A DNA stretch of 64,000 bases, taken from the NCBI GenBank assembly GCA_009777715.1, contig WRLH01000001.1:1-64000 (forward strand). The letters run 5' to 3'. The notes below the pieces were generated by a model, which did no database searches, was not told where the DNA came from, and was given only the letters and a program-made list of their open reading frames with translations. How positions within the stretch are numbered: position 1 is the stretch's first letter; every line of letters begins with the position of its first letter. The position numbers were made by a program, and so were the translations under genes. The stretch is from Lachnospiraceae bacterium (GTDB taxonomy: Bacteria > Bacillota > Clostridia > Lachnospirales > Lachnospiraceae). This document shows, one piece after another, positions 25,368-33,901 of this stretch.

Positions 25368-26612
25368 ATGCCACTTAAAAAAACCCCGGTCAACGGAATG
25401 AAAGATATCTTACCATCCGAAATGCAAATCCGCGACTATGTCATTGGCTTAATTAAAGAAACCTACAAAAGCTTTGGCTTCACCCCAATTGACACGCCAA
25501 GTGTTGAGCATATCGAAAACCTCACTAGCAAACAAGGCGGCGAAAACGAAAAACTAATTTTCCGGATTCTGAAACGCGGCGAAAAGCTTAAGCTTGATAC
25601 GGCGGAGAATGCAGATGAATTAGTAGATAGCGGACTGCGTTATGACTTGACCGTGCCTCTAGTCCGCTACTTTTCAAACCACGTAAACGAACTCCCTGTT
25701 CCCTTTAAGGCCTTGCAAATTGGCTACGTTTGGCGGGCTGACCGTCCACAGCGGGGCAGGTATCGCCAGTTTATGCAATGTGATATTGACATTCTGGGCG
25801 ATGAATCAAACATGGCGGAAATTGAATTAATCTTGGCGACCGGGGCTACTTTAGCAAAGCTTGGTTTCAAAAACTTCCAAATCCGCATTAATGATCGCCG
25901 GATCTTAAAAGCAATGGCAGCCTACAGCGGCTTTTTAGAAAGCGAATATGACAGCGTTTTTATTACGCTGGATAAAATGGATAAAATCGGGTTTGACGGC
26001 GTTTGCTTGGAACTTAAGAAAAATGGTTTCAAAGATGAAGATATTAATAGATTTAAAAAGCTTATTGGCAGCGAAGCTGCTTCCCAAAAAGAATTATTTG
26101 AAGCCCTAAAAAACCATCTTGAGCCAAATACTTACCAGAATATTACTGATATCATTGCCAGCGTCGAAATGGCAAAGAAAACTTGCCCATATGAGATAAT
26201 CTTTGACCCAACCCTCGTTAGGGGCATGGCATATTATACCGGGACGATTTTTGAAGTCGCAATCCCGGAATTTGGCGGAAGCTGCGGCGGCGGCGGGCGT
26301 TACGACAAAATGATTGGCAATTTTACCGGAAAAGATGTCCCCGGGGTTGGCTTTTCAATCGGCTTTGAACGGATTATCTTGCTGTTAATTGAAAGCGGTT
26401 TTGTTATTCCCTCACAAGCAGCAAAAAAAGCTTATCTAATTGAAAAAGGCACATCAAATAAAATAACAGGTGTTATTTTATCGGAAGCTCAAGCGGAACG
26501 CGACCAAGGAAAACAGGTTCTTGTAACGAGAATGAACAAAAACAAAAGATTCCAAAAAGAGCAATTAGCAAAGGAAGGCTATCTCGAAATAAAAGAAGTT
26601 TGGAAAGAATAA
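25368..26612 (+). CDS. hisS: histidyl-tRNA synthetase
   Basis: 414 residues; AAAGGAAA precedes the ATG at 25368. Class II motifs are present: motif 2 in IGYVWRADRPQRGRYRQF, the histidine-specific RGMAYYTGTIFEV and GGSCGGGGRYD, and motif 3 GVGFSIGFERI. It charges tRNA-His. The C-terminal anticodon-binding domain after about residue 345 is only some 70 residues, shorter than the usual 90 or so, ending at EIKEVWKE. The catalytic RGMAYYTG and arginine sites favour a true synthetase over a HisZ subunit. Longer in-frame starts upstream run through the promoter and are rejected. It contains the 11-bp-arm palindrome at 26458-26481. Confidence 0.95.
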   Translation: MPLKKTPVNGMKDILPSEMQIRDYVIGLIKETYKSFGFTPIDTPSVEHIENLTSKQGGENEKLIFRILKRGEKLKLDTAENADELVDSGLRYDLTVPLVRYFSNHVNELPVPFKALQIGYVWRADRPQRGRYRQFMQCDIDILGDESNMAEIELILATGATLAKLGFKNFQIRINDRRILKAMAAYSGFLESEYDSVFITLDKMDKIGFDGVCLELKKNGFKDEDINRFKKLIGSEAASQKELFEALKNHLEPNTYQNITDIIASVEMAKKTCPYEIIFDPTLVRGMAYYTGTIFEVAIPEFGGSCGGGGRYDKMIGNFTGKDVPGVGFSIGFERIILLLIESGFVIPSQAAKKAYLIEKGTSNKITGVILSEAQAERDQGKQVLVTRMNKNKRFQKEQLAKEGYLEIKEVWKE

Positions 26613-26652
26613 CCTGAATCATAGATTCGAGATTTGAAAGGAATGTGATTTA

Positions 26653-28149
26653 ATGATGACGAAAACTGACGCTTTAGAACTGCTCGCGGATAAGCGCGAA
26701 GCCAGTTATGCTCTTGGCATGGCCGGAGCTTTAATCCACTGGGATGCCGCCACGACCGGCGTGCCGGAAAAATCACTAAAAATGCGGGGGGCGGCGGCCG
26801 GATGGCTTGGCGGTGAGGCATTTTCCCGCTTTGTTGCTCCCGATACGCTTAGCGCAATTGAAACCCTTGAGGGCTGTTTAGATGAGCTTGACGAAAAAGA
26901 AAAGGCCATGGTTCGCGAGCTAGGCTTAAAATACCGTAAAGCACACGCCGTGCCGCCAGAGGAAATTAAAGCTTTCCAAGCATTAACGGCCCAGGCAGAA
27001 AATGTCTGGGAAAAAGCCAAGGGAGCAAATGATTTTTCCCTAATCGAACCATATTATGAAAAGATTTTTGCTTTTAACCGCCGTTTATGTGATTGGTATG
27101 GGTACGAAGACCACCCTTATGATGCTTTGCTGGATGATTATGAAAAAGGGGCAACCGTCAAAATGGCGGACGTATTTTTTTCCTTGCTGCGGGAAAAAAT
27201 CACTCCCTTAGTAAAGATGATTAACGAAAGCGGAAAAAAACCACGCGAGCTTTCCGGTGAGTTCCCAATCGAAAAACAGCGCGAGCTTACCCGCTGGCTC
27301 TGTGATGTCACCGGATATGATGTAAAGCGCGGCAAAATAGGCGAAGTAGAACACCCATTTTGCACGAGAGTTACCCGCAATGATGTTAGGATTACAACCA
27401 AATATCATGAAGACAACTTACTTTCTTCAGTTTATTCAGTTATTCATGAAGCCGGACACGCCATTTATGAGCAAAATATGGCGGAAGAGCTTGATGAATA
27501 TGGCCTTGGCGAGGCAGCCTCAATGGGGATGCACGAAAGCCAATCACGCCTGATGGAAAATATGATTGGAAGAAGCCGGGCGTTTGCGGAAATTCTTCTT
27601 CCGGAGCTAAAAAATATCTTTGGCGGGCTTAAAGATTGGGATAATGATATGCTTTACCGCGCCATTAATATTGTCCGCCCGTCCCTTATCCGGATTGAAG
27701 CCGATGAACTGACGTATTGTCTTCATATCATCGTCCGCTATGAACTGGAAAAAGCACTCATTAACGGCGAGATAAAAGTAAAAGACTTGCCCGGATTGTG
27801 GGTGGAAAAATACAAAGAACTGCTGGGAATCTGTCCGCCTGATTATGCAAAAGGTGTTTTGCAAGATGTCCATTGGAGTGCCGGGCTGGTTGGCTATTTC
27901 CCCTCATATGCGATTGGCAACGCTTACGCGGCCCAGTACATGGCGGCGATGAAAAAAGTGGTTGACGTTGATGCCGGATTAAGGGCAAAGGACTTATCGA
28001 AGGCCACCAAATGGCTGGGGGAAAATGTCCACCGCCACGGCGAACTATACTTGCCCGATGAGCTGGTCCGGCGAGCCACAGGCGAGGGCTTTAACCCCAA
28101 ATATTATGTGGATTATTTGCAAGAGAAGTTTATGGGGTTGTATAGCTAA
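26653..28149 (+). CDS. M32 family metallocarboxypeptidase
   Basis: 498 residues, family-typical. The zinc motif HEAGH (residues 265-269) in SVIHEAGHAIYEQN, then the GMHESQSRLMEN helix supplying the third ligand. All-helical N- and C-terminal parts are normal. M32 enzymes (Taq/BsuCP type) remove C-terminal amino acids, with broad specificity, in the cytoplasm. AAAGGAA precedes the ATG pair. It lies 40 bases after hisS and may be co-transcribed. It ends at a strong terminator shared with a convergent coat gene. Confidence 0.96.
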   Translation: MMTKTDALELLADKREASYALGMAGALIHWDAATTGVPEKSLKMRGAAAGWLGGEAFSRFVAPDTLSAIETLEGCLDELDEKEKAMVRELGLKYRKAHAVPPEEIKAFQALTAQAENVWEKAKGANDFSLIEPYYEKIFAFNRRLCDWYGYEDHPYDALLDDYEKGATVKMADVFFSLLREKITPLVKMINESGKKPRELSGEFPIEKQRELTRWLCDVTGYDVKRGKIGEVEHPFCTRVTRNDVRITTKYHEDNLLSSVYSVIHEAGHAIYEQNMAEELDEYGLGEAASMGMHESQSRLMENMIGRSRAFAEILLPELKNIFGGLKDWDNDMLYRAINIVRPSLIRIEADELTYCLHIIVRYELEKALINGEIKVKDLPGLWVEKYKELLGICPPDYAKGVLQDVHWSAGLVGYFPSYAIGNAYAAQYMAAMKKVVDVDAGLRAKDLSKATKWLGENVHRHGELYLPDELVRRATGEGFNPKYYVDYLQEKFMGLYS

Positions 28150-28157
28150 AAAAAACT

Positions 28158-28189
28158 AAAAGCCGGGAGGTTTTGCTTCCCGGCTTTTT
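28158..28189. terminator. bidirectional terminator between the M32 peptidase and the coat gene
   Basis: Stem AAAGCCGGGAGG/CTTCCCGGCTTT with a short loop, A-rich on the left and T-rich on the right, so it can serve both converging transcripts. Confidence 0.85.
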
Positions 28190-28216
28190 ATTATTGGATA
28201 AGAAATTACGCTGTTA

Positions 28217-28483
28217 CTATCCGTCAATACCGACGCAGTTATCGTCTTCACAATATCTTGGATTATAAGGCTCATGGTCATGGTGCTTTACTACTTCGCG
28301 GGTTCTGACAACATCGCGATAGTAATAATCATGTTCATGGACGACATCATATTCATTAATAATATCATGCCGATGCTTAATTACGTGATGATGTTTGATG
28401 ACTTGGTGGTCAGGCTTGCAATTATAGCATTTATTATCTAATGAACCGCAGCCTCCTTGATTACACATATTATTACAACTCAT
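28217..28483 (-). CDS. His/Tyr-rich spore coat protein, CotD-like
   Basis: 88 residues from ATG 28483, with AAAGGAG seven bases upstream (an earlier in-frame ATG at 28501 lacks a site). The N terminus is Cys/Asn-rich (CNNMCNQGGCG), the body alternates His, Val and Asp (KHHHVIKHRHDII, VHEHDYYYRDVV), and the C terminus has CEDDNC. This composition resembles inner-coat CotD-family proteins, which assemble on late mother-cell coats. A sigma-K-like promoter upstream agrees. Family assignment is by composition and motif, not by a search. Confidence 0.7.
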   Translation of the reverse strand: MSCNNMCNQGGCGSLDNKCYNCKPDHQVIKHHHVIKHRHDIINEYDVVHEHDYYYRDVVRTREVVKHHDHEPYNPRYCEDDNCVGIDG

Positions 28484-28528
28484 TTTATTACTCCTTTCCA
28501 TGTTTCGATAAAAATTGCTCTATTGCTA

Positions 28529-28556
28529 TAAAATATGCGCATATTTTTGGTTTTGT
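28529..28556 (-). promoter_or_regulatory. candidate sigma-K promoter of the coat gene
   Basis: On the minus strand an AC (28556-28555), 17 bases, then CATATTTTA (28537-28529), matching the sigma-K pattern AC-N16/17-CATANNNTA. The position, about 46 bases before the start codon, is suitable. Confidence 0.45.
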
Positions 28557-28650
28557 GCAAAGAAACGACAAATTTTGCAAGAAAAATTTTCCCACGTTCA
28601 TAAACATTGGAATTTGATTTCATAAGGAAAAAAAGATAATGAGTTTTTAT

Positions 28651-29172
28651 CTATTTATTATCTAAGCCATCAACTATATGGCGCAGGGCAATAGTCTCCC
28701 TTAATACCCATGGGCTTACTGCAGCACTCGTTTGATTATTAGTAAGCGCCAAATTATTATTGTAAGCCTCAAAGACAGAGACAAATTCTGCTTTAAAATC
28801 TAATTCTTTTTCGTAAGGCTCTAGTTGCTGTTCCTTTATTTTCTTGATAATTTTTAATTGATAATAATAAGACTTCATGACAAAGTATGTATTATCTTCG
28901 TAGATATCTTTTCTTTTTTCTGTTATTATGCCAACGCATTCAATTTCATCAGAAATAAGATATCCTGTTTCCTCGATAAATTCACGCTTTAATGCGTCAG
29001 CGTGGTTTTCACCTTTTTCAATGCCGCCGCCCGGGAACTTGTAATCATGATTTGACGTATGAATCATGAAAATCATATCCCCGTCAAGGGCAATCCCTCT
29101 TACCGCTTCCCGTAATATAACGTTTGCTTCCGGTGAAATTTCAATGTCACCGATAGTTTTTTCAAAAAACAT
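28651..29172 (-). CDS. NUDIX hydrolase
   Basis: 173 residues. The Nudix box GX5EX7REXXEEXGU is complete in GGIEKGENHADALKREF and the following IEETGYLI (about residues 48-72). NUDIX enzymes hydrolyse nucleoside-diphosphate-X compounds; the substrate cannot be told. GGAGGG precedes the ATG at 29172. It is transcribed divergently from nagB. An in-frame C-terminal extension after the fold (ETIALRHIVDGLDNK) is typical of Clostridial members. Confidence 0.92.
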   Translation of the reverse strand: MFFEKTIGDIEISPEANVILREAVRGIALDGDMIFMIHTSNHDYKFPGGGIEKGENHADALKREFIEETGYLISDEIECVGIITEKRKDIYEDNTYFVMKSYYYQLKIIKKIKEQQLEPYEKELDFKAEFVSVFEAYNNNLALTNNQTSAAVSPWVLRETIALRHIVDGLDNK

Positions 29173-29269
29173 ACGAAACCCTCCACTTTCATCAATAGTA
29201 CCATAATATCAAAAAAAAGTAGTAATTGCAACTTTTTGCAAACGCGGCAACGTTACGCAAAGAATCAAC

Positions 29270-29298
29270 TTCCAATTATTACTAATCTATGCTAAAAT
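29270..29298 (+). promoter_or_regulatory. probable sigma-A promoter for nagB
   Basis: -35-like TTCCAA (29270-29275), 17-base spacer, -10 TAAAAT (29293-29298). No GntR-type operator was recognised. Confidence 0.4.
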
Positions 29299-29353
29299 AA
29301 ATTAATTCTAAAAAAATCATTTATGGAAAATATTGGTATTTTTAAGGAGAAAT

Positions 29354-30085
29354 ATGCGATTTATTAAAACTAAGGACTACGAAGAAATGAGCAGGAAAGC
29401 TGCCAATATGATTGGAGCTCAAATTATTTTGAAGCCAGCAAGTGTCTTAGGGCTTGCCACAGGCGAGACTCCGGTTAAGACTTATGCGAATCTGATTAAG
29501 GATTACCAAAACGGCGATTTGGATTTTTCCCAGATTTCCAGCTTGAATCTTGATGAATATAAGGGACTTTCAAAGGAAGATGAGCAAAGTTATTATTATT
29601 TTATGTATCATCATTTATTTAAGCATATCAATATCGACCTTAAAAGGGTAGGTTTTCCTGATGGAACGGCAGCGGACGCGGCGAAAGTGTGCAAAGATTA
29701 TGATGAGGCCATTTCCTCCTCCGGCGGAATTGATCTTCAACTACTCGGTATCGGGCATAATGGGCATATTGGTTTTAATGAGCCAAGTGATGTTTTTGCG
29801 GAAAAAACATTTTGCGCTTCTTTGACAGAATCAACGATTAAAGCCAACCAGCATAATTTTTCTTCATATGACGATGTGCCAAAACTTGCTTATACGATGG
29901 GAATCGGCGCAATAATGAGTTCAGCCAAAATACTGCTTATTGCCAGCGGTGAGAAAAAGGCCGCGATTATTAAGGAAGCTTTTTTCGGCCCGGTAACCCC
30001 GGCGGTGCAAGCCTCGATTTTAAAGTTCCACCCTGATGTAACGGTAATTGGTGATGAAGCGGCTTTTTCATTGATTCCGGTTTAA
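29354..30085 (+). CDS. nagB: glucosamine-6-phosphate deaminase
   Basis: 243 residues from ATG 29354 with AAGGAGAA upstream. Family motifs: GLATGETPVKTY (phosphate loop), SLNLDEYKGL (catalytic Asp), LLGIGHNGHIGFNEP (catalytic His/Glu). It converts glucosamine 6-phosphate to fructose 6-phosphate and ammonia in amino-sugar use. The usual GHNGH variant of GxDGHIAFNEP is seen in Firmicutes. nagA is not adjacent. A longer start at 29333 lies before the ribosome site and is rejected. Confidence 0.95.
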   Translation: MRFIKTKDYEEMSRKAANMIGAQIILKPASVLGLATGETPVKTYANLIKDYQNGDLDFSQISSLNLDEYKGLSKEDEQSYYYFMYHHLFKHINIDLKRVGFPDGTAADAAKVCKDYDEAISSSGGIDLQLLGIGHNGHIGFNEPSDVFAEKTFCASLTESTIKANQHNFSSYDDVPKLAYTMGIGAIMSSAKILLIASGEKKAAIIKEAFFGPVTPAVQASILKFHPDVTVIGDEAAFSLIPV

Positions 30086-30109
30086 TTTTAAAGAGGATGA
30101 TGGGGATTA

Positions 30110-30430
30110 ATGGACTGTAAGGAATTTGAAAAGCAAATACCAAATTATCAAACGGATAAGCTGTCAACAAAAAAGCTTAACGATTTTATGGCCCATCTTT
30201 CCGAATGTGCTGCCTGCCAAGAAGAACTAGCAATTTATTATTTAGTCCACGAAGGCATAATGCACTTAGAAGATGGGAAAGCTTTTGATTTACTCAAAAT
30301 AATGAATGACCATAAAGAAAGATCGATGGTTCAGTTACGGAAACGGCGGTTTTTTGGCAAAATTATTTATGGGCTTTATGTTTTGATTATTATCGCAATA
30401 TTTGTCATCGGATATTTGGTTTTATATTAA
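30110..30430 (+). CDS. small zinc-finger (anti-sigma-like) membrane protein
   Basis: 106 residues. The N-terminal half has HLSECAACQEEL (H-x3-C-x2-C, about residues 33-44), the zinc-binding pattern of ZAS-type anti-sigma domains. A C-terminal transmembrane helix (about 84-104, LYVLIIIAIFVIGYLVLY) gives an anchored, cytosol-facing topology. No ECF sigma factor gene is next to it, so it is an orphan; some proteins of this shape are not anti-sigma factors. It lies 24 bases after nagB and upstream of polA. Confidence 0.75.
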   Translation: MDCKEFEKQIPNYQTDKLSTKKLNDFMAHLSECAACQEELAIYYLVHEGIMHLEDGKAFDLLKIMNDHKERSMVQLRKRRFFGKIIYGLYVLIIIAIFVIGYLVLY

Positions 30431-30432
30431 AT

Positions 30433-30517
30433 GCAGGAGTTTTGCAGGAGAATATGTGGAACTAAGTTCCACTTTCATTTAAGCAGTTTCACAAGCTCTG
30501 CTTGTGAAATGCAGGAG
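30433..30517 (+). promoter_or_regulatory. polA leader with two perfect hairpins and repeated ribosome-site motifs
   Basis: GCAGGAG occurs at 30433, 30444 and 30511; only the third is correctly placed for polA. Between them are GTGGAACT/AGTTCCAC (30456-30472, one-base loop) and TTTCACAAGC/GCTTGTGAAA (30487-30509, three-base loop). The second hairpin ends two bases before the working ribosome site, so it could affect polA translation. A related hairpin stands before recJ. Confidence 0.6.
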
Positions 30518-30521
30518 TGTT

Positions 30522-33218
30522 ATGAAAAAAATAGTCTTAATTGATGGACACAGTATCTTAAACCGGGCATTTTATGGCGTCCCGGATTTGACCAATGCCA
30601 AAGGATTCCATACCAACGCGATTTATGGTTTCCTTAATATTATGTTTAAAATTCTGGAGGAAGAAAAACCGGAGTTTCTGGCAGTGGCTTTTGACGACCG
30701 GGCCCCGACGTTTCGCCATGCCATTTATAAGGATTATAAAGCAACAAGAAAGCCCATGCCAGCCGAGCTTAGTGAGCAAGTGCCTGTGTTAAAGGAAGTT
30801 CTTCAGGCGATGAATATCTTAACCTTGATAAAACCGGGCTTAGAAGCGGACGACATTCTTGGGACGATTGCTTTCCTTGCTGAAAGTGATGGAATTTTAG
30901 TCAGCTTAGTTTCGGGTGACCGTGACCTTTTGCAGATTGCTTCGGACATTATCAAAATCCGGATTCCCAAAACTAAAGGCGGCCGGACAGAGGTCGTGGA
31001 TTATTATCAAGCTGACGTAAAGCGGGTTTACCAAGTTACCCCGGCTCAGTTTATCGATATCAAGGCCCTGATGGGTGACCCCTCTGACAATATCCCCGGT
31101 GTGCCAAAGGTCGGCGAGAAGACGGCAACGGAATTGATTATCCGCTTTGGCTCGCTTGATTGTTTATATGAGCAGCTTGAGTCTGTCACCAAGGCCGCGA
31201 TCAAAGAATCACTTAAAAATAACAAAGATTTGGCTTTCCTAAGCCGTGACTTGGCAACAATTAATACAAAAGCGGAAATAGATTTTGCTTATGAAAAAGC
31301 AAAAGCAGGAGATTTTTATACTAAAGAAGCTTATTTAATGTTTAAGGAGCTTGAGTTTAAAAACTACTTAAGCCGTTTTGAAAGCGGCAAGTTTTCCGCC
31401 GGGGAAACGGTTGACTTACAATCATTTTTCAAGATGGTTACTGATTTTACGGAAGCGGAAGCTATTTTTGCCGGGCTGGAAAACCTAAAGAGCGGTGCTG
31501 TTGTTGGCGTTTCCGTTTTTGAGGGCAGCAATTTAGATGATGATTTCGCCGGAATAAGCCTTTCGTTAGCTGATGATAAAGTTTATTATTTCCCGGCCGA
31601 GGGCTTTTTGACCAAGGCTTATCTGATTGCCAAATTAAAGGCAATGACCAATATTGCCCTAAGCTCTGATTTAACAATCGCCACTTTTGACATCAAGAAG
31701 AAATATGATTATTTTATCGACCCTTTGCAGGTTGCAAATAACGGCCTTAGGGAAACGGATTGTTTTTTTGATATTTTAATCGCAGCTTATCTTTTAAATC
31801 CGCTGAAAAATGATTATGAAGTAGATGATATTGCCAGACAGTACCTTGATTTGCAGATTGAGAATTATGCCCAGCTATTTGGGAAGCTTGCGCTTAAAAT
31901 GGCGGCCGTAAATGCCGAAATTTTCACAAAATATGCTTGCACCATTGCTTATGTCTGCTGTAAAGCAGCAAAAGCATTAAGCGAGAATCTGACCGAAACG
32001 GGAATGAATGATTTGTTTACCGAAATCGAAATGCCGTTATCATATGTGCTTAATGATATGGAAAAAATTGGCATTTTGGTCCGGCCTGATGAACTCAAAA
32101 TTTATGGTGAGGAACTGGCGTTACGGATAAGCGAACTGGAAAAGCTGATTTACGAAAAAGCTGGCTGTCAATTTAACATCAATTCGCCCAAGCAGTTAGG
32201 CGAGATTTTGTTTGACAAAATGCAAATTAAGGGCGGGAAAAAAACCAAAACAGGTTATTCAACCGCTGCTGATGTTTTGGAGCGTCTGGCCCCTGACTAT
32301 CCGATTGTAAATGATATTTTGGAATATCGCGGCCTTTCCAAGCTTAAGTCAACTTATGCCGATGGGTTAAGCGCATTTATCCGGGGTGATAACCGCATCC
32401 ACACCAATCTTAAACAAACAATCACCGCAACCGGGCGGCTTTCTTCGACTGAACCAAACCTGCAAAATATCCCAATGCGGACAGAGCATGGCCGTCTTAT
32501 CCGCAAGGTTTTTATCCCTGCCCCCGGTTATGTGCTGGTTGCTTCTGATTATTCCCAGATCGAACTGCGGATTCTTGCGCATTTATCCGGTGACGCAAGC
32601 TTAATCGAGGCCTACAGGCAGGATAAGGATATCCACCGGATAACAGCGGCAAAGGTGTTCCATAAGCCTTTTTCAGAGGTGACCGACCTTGAAAGGCGTA
32701 ATGCCAAAGCGGTTAATTTCGGGATTGTTTATGGCATTAGTTCGTTTGGCCTAAGCCAGGATTTGACTATTTCGCGCAAAGAAGCGGAAGAATATATTGA
32801 ACAGTATTTTTCTACCTATCCGGAAGTGAAGACATTCCTTGATGAAATGATAAAAACGGCAAAGGAAAAAGGTTTTGTGACCACCCTTTTTGGCCGCCGC
32901 CGCCCGATTCCGGAACTTTCAAACAGCAATTTCATGGTCCGTTCATTTGGCGAGCGGGTGGCGATGAACTCGCCTTTGCAAGGGACAGCCGCCGACATTA
33001 TCAAAATCGCGATGGTCCGCGTCTGGGACAGGCTGAAAAAAGAACGGTTAAGGTCGCAGCTGATTTTGCAGATTCATGATGAATTATTGCTTGAAGCGGC
33101 GGAAGATGAAATAGATAAAGTAAAAGCTATTTTGCAAGAGGAAATGCCAGGGGCGGCTGCGCTTAAGGTTTCGCTTGATGTTGATGTAAGTACCGGGGAT
33201 AATTGGTATGAAACGTGA
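30522..33218 (+). CDS. polA: DNA polymerase I
   Basis: 898 residues from ATG 30522, after GCAGGAG. N-terminal 5'-3' exonuclease (DGHSILNRAFYG, SGDRDLLQIA, GDPSDNIPGVPKVGEKTA). The central 3'-5' exonuclease-like domain lacks the catalytic DTE motif (VSVFEGSNL stands in its place), so proofreading is predicted to be lost, as in Bacillus and many Clostridia. The C-terminal polymerase has DYSQIELRILAHLSGD, the O helix RRNAKAVNFGIVYG and QIHDELLLE. It works in Okazaki fragment maturation and excision repair. It is followed by coaE after 29 bases. Confidence 0.98.
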   Translation: MKKIVLIDGHSILNRAFYGVPDLTNAKGFHTNAIYGFLNIMFKILEEEKPEFLAVAFDDRAPTFRHAIYKDYKATRKPMPAELSEQVPVLKEVLQAMNILTLIKPGLEADDILGTIAFLAESDGILVSLVSGDRDLLQIASDIIKIRIPKTKGGRTEVVDYYQADVKRVYQVTPAQFIDIKALMGDPSDNIPGVPKVGEKTATELIIRFGSLDCLYEQLESVTKAAIKESLKNNKDLAFLSRDLATINTKAEIDFAYEKAKAGDFYTKEAYLMFKELEFKNYLSRFESGKFSAGETVDLQSFFKMVTDFTEAEAIFAGLENLKSGAVVGVSVFEGSNLDDDFAGISLSLADDKVYYFPAEGFLTKAYLIAKLKAMTNIALSSDLTIATFDIKKKYDYFIDPLQVANNGLRETDCFFDILIAAYLLNPLKNDYEVDDIARQYLDLQIENYAQLFGKLALKMAAVNAEIFTKYACTIAYVCCKAAKALSENLTETGMNDLFTEIEMPLSYVLNDMEKIGILVRPDELKIYGEELALRISELEKLIYEKAGCQFNINSPKQLGEILFDKMQIKGGKKTKTGYSTAADVLERLAPDYPIVNDILEYRGLSKLKSTYADGLSAFIRGDNRIHTNLKQTITATGRLSSTEPNLQNIPMRTEHGRLIRKVFIPAPGYVLVASDYSQIELRILAHLSGDASLIEAYRQDKDIHRITAAKVFHKPFSEVTDLERRNAKAVNFGIVYGISSFGLSQDLTISRKEAEEYIEQYFSTYPEVKTFLDEMIKTAKEKGFVTTLFGRRRPIPELSNSNFMVRSFGERVAMNSPLQGTAADIIKIAMVRVWDRLKKERLRSQLILQIHDELLLEAAEDEIDKVKAILQEEMPGAAALKVSLDVDVSTGDNWYET

Positions 33219-33247
33219 TAATAACACGCCACATAGAAAGGGAAACC

Positions 33248-33850
33248 ATGCGCATTATTGGGGTGACGGGCGGGGTCGGGAGCGGAAAGACCGCCCTGCT
33301 TGACTGGATCGAAGGTTCGTACAACTGCAAAATAATCAAGGCCGATGAAGTAGCCCATCTAGTAAAAGAACCGGGCGGGCCATGCTATCACCGCATTATT
33401 GACTTACTCGGTCAACAAGTCCTTGATAATGAGAACCGCATTAGCAGGGCAAAAATGGCGGAAATTATTTTTGCTGATGAAAAAATTTTGGCAAAAATCA
33501 ACAGCGTAATCCACCCGGCGGTAAAAGAGCATATTTACGCCGAAGTAAAACGCCAAAAAGAAAAAAAGCAAATTAAGCTACTTTTTATTGAGGCGGCATT
33601 GTTAATTGAAGATGGATATGATAAAATCGTTGATGAGTTATGGTATATTTATGCTGATGAGCCGACCAGGAAAAAACGCTTACAGGAAATGCGCGGTTAT
33701 CCGGTAGAGAAAGCAAGCAAAATAATTGCCAGCCAATTACCGGACGAAGAGTTTCGCGCCCGCTGCCAAGTGGTCATCAATAATAACCGCGATGATGGAA
33801 CTAAGGCGGCGATTAAGCAGGTTGAGGGGTTGCTTAGCGAATACTGTTAG
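33248..33850 (+). CDS. coaE: dephospho-CoA kinase
   Basis: 200 residues from ATG 33248 with AAAGGGAA upstream. P-loop GVTGGVGSGKT (about 5-15), then DADEVAH-like KADEVAHLV, the LIDxxHP-like NSVIHPAVK and LLFIEAALLIEDGYDKIVDE. It adds the 3'-phosphate in the last step of coenzyme A synthesis. polA-coaE adjacency is common in Firmicutes. A longer frame reaches back into polA (33215) but lacks a ribosome site. Confidence 0.96.
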   Translation: MRIIGVTGGVGSGKTALLDWIEGSYNCKIIKADEVAHLVKEPGGPCYHRIIDLLGQQVLDNENRISRAKMAEIIFADEKILAKINSVIHPAVKEHIYAEVKRQKEKKQIKLLFIEAALLIEDGYDKIVDELWYIYADEPTRKKRLQEMRGYPVEKASKIIASQLPDEEFRARCQVVINNNRDDGTKAAIKQVEGLLSEYC

Positions 33851-33901
33851 CGCGTGACAGACAAAAATAACGCGCATATTTATTAAAGATAGGAGTACCC
33901 C

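Noticed and set aside
26458-26481. Intrinsic terminator inside hisS from the AT-rich palindrome
   Set aside because: The inner loop would be only two bases, the sequence is in the coding frame, and similar palindromes lie inside other genes.
33850-33875. Terminator between coaE and the FtsA-like gene
   Set aside because: GCGCGT and ACGCGC pair, but no T run follows and the stem is only six pairs; read-through is likely.
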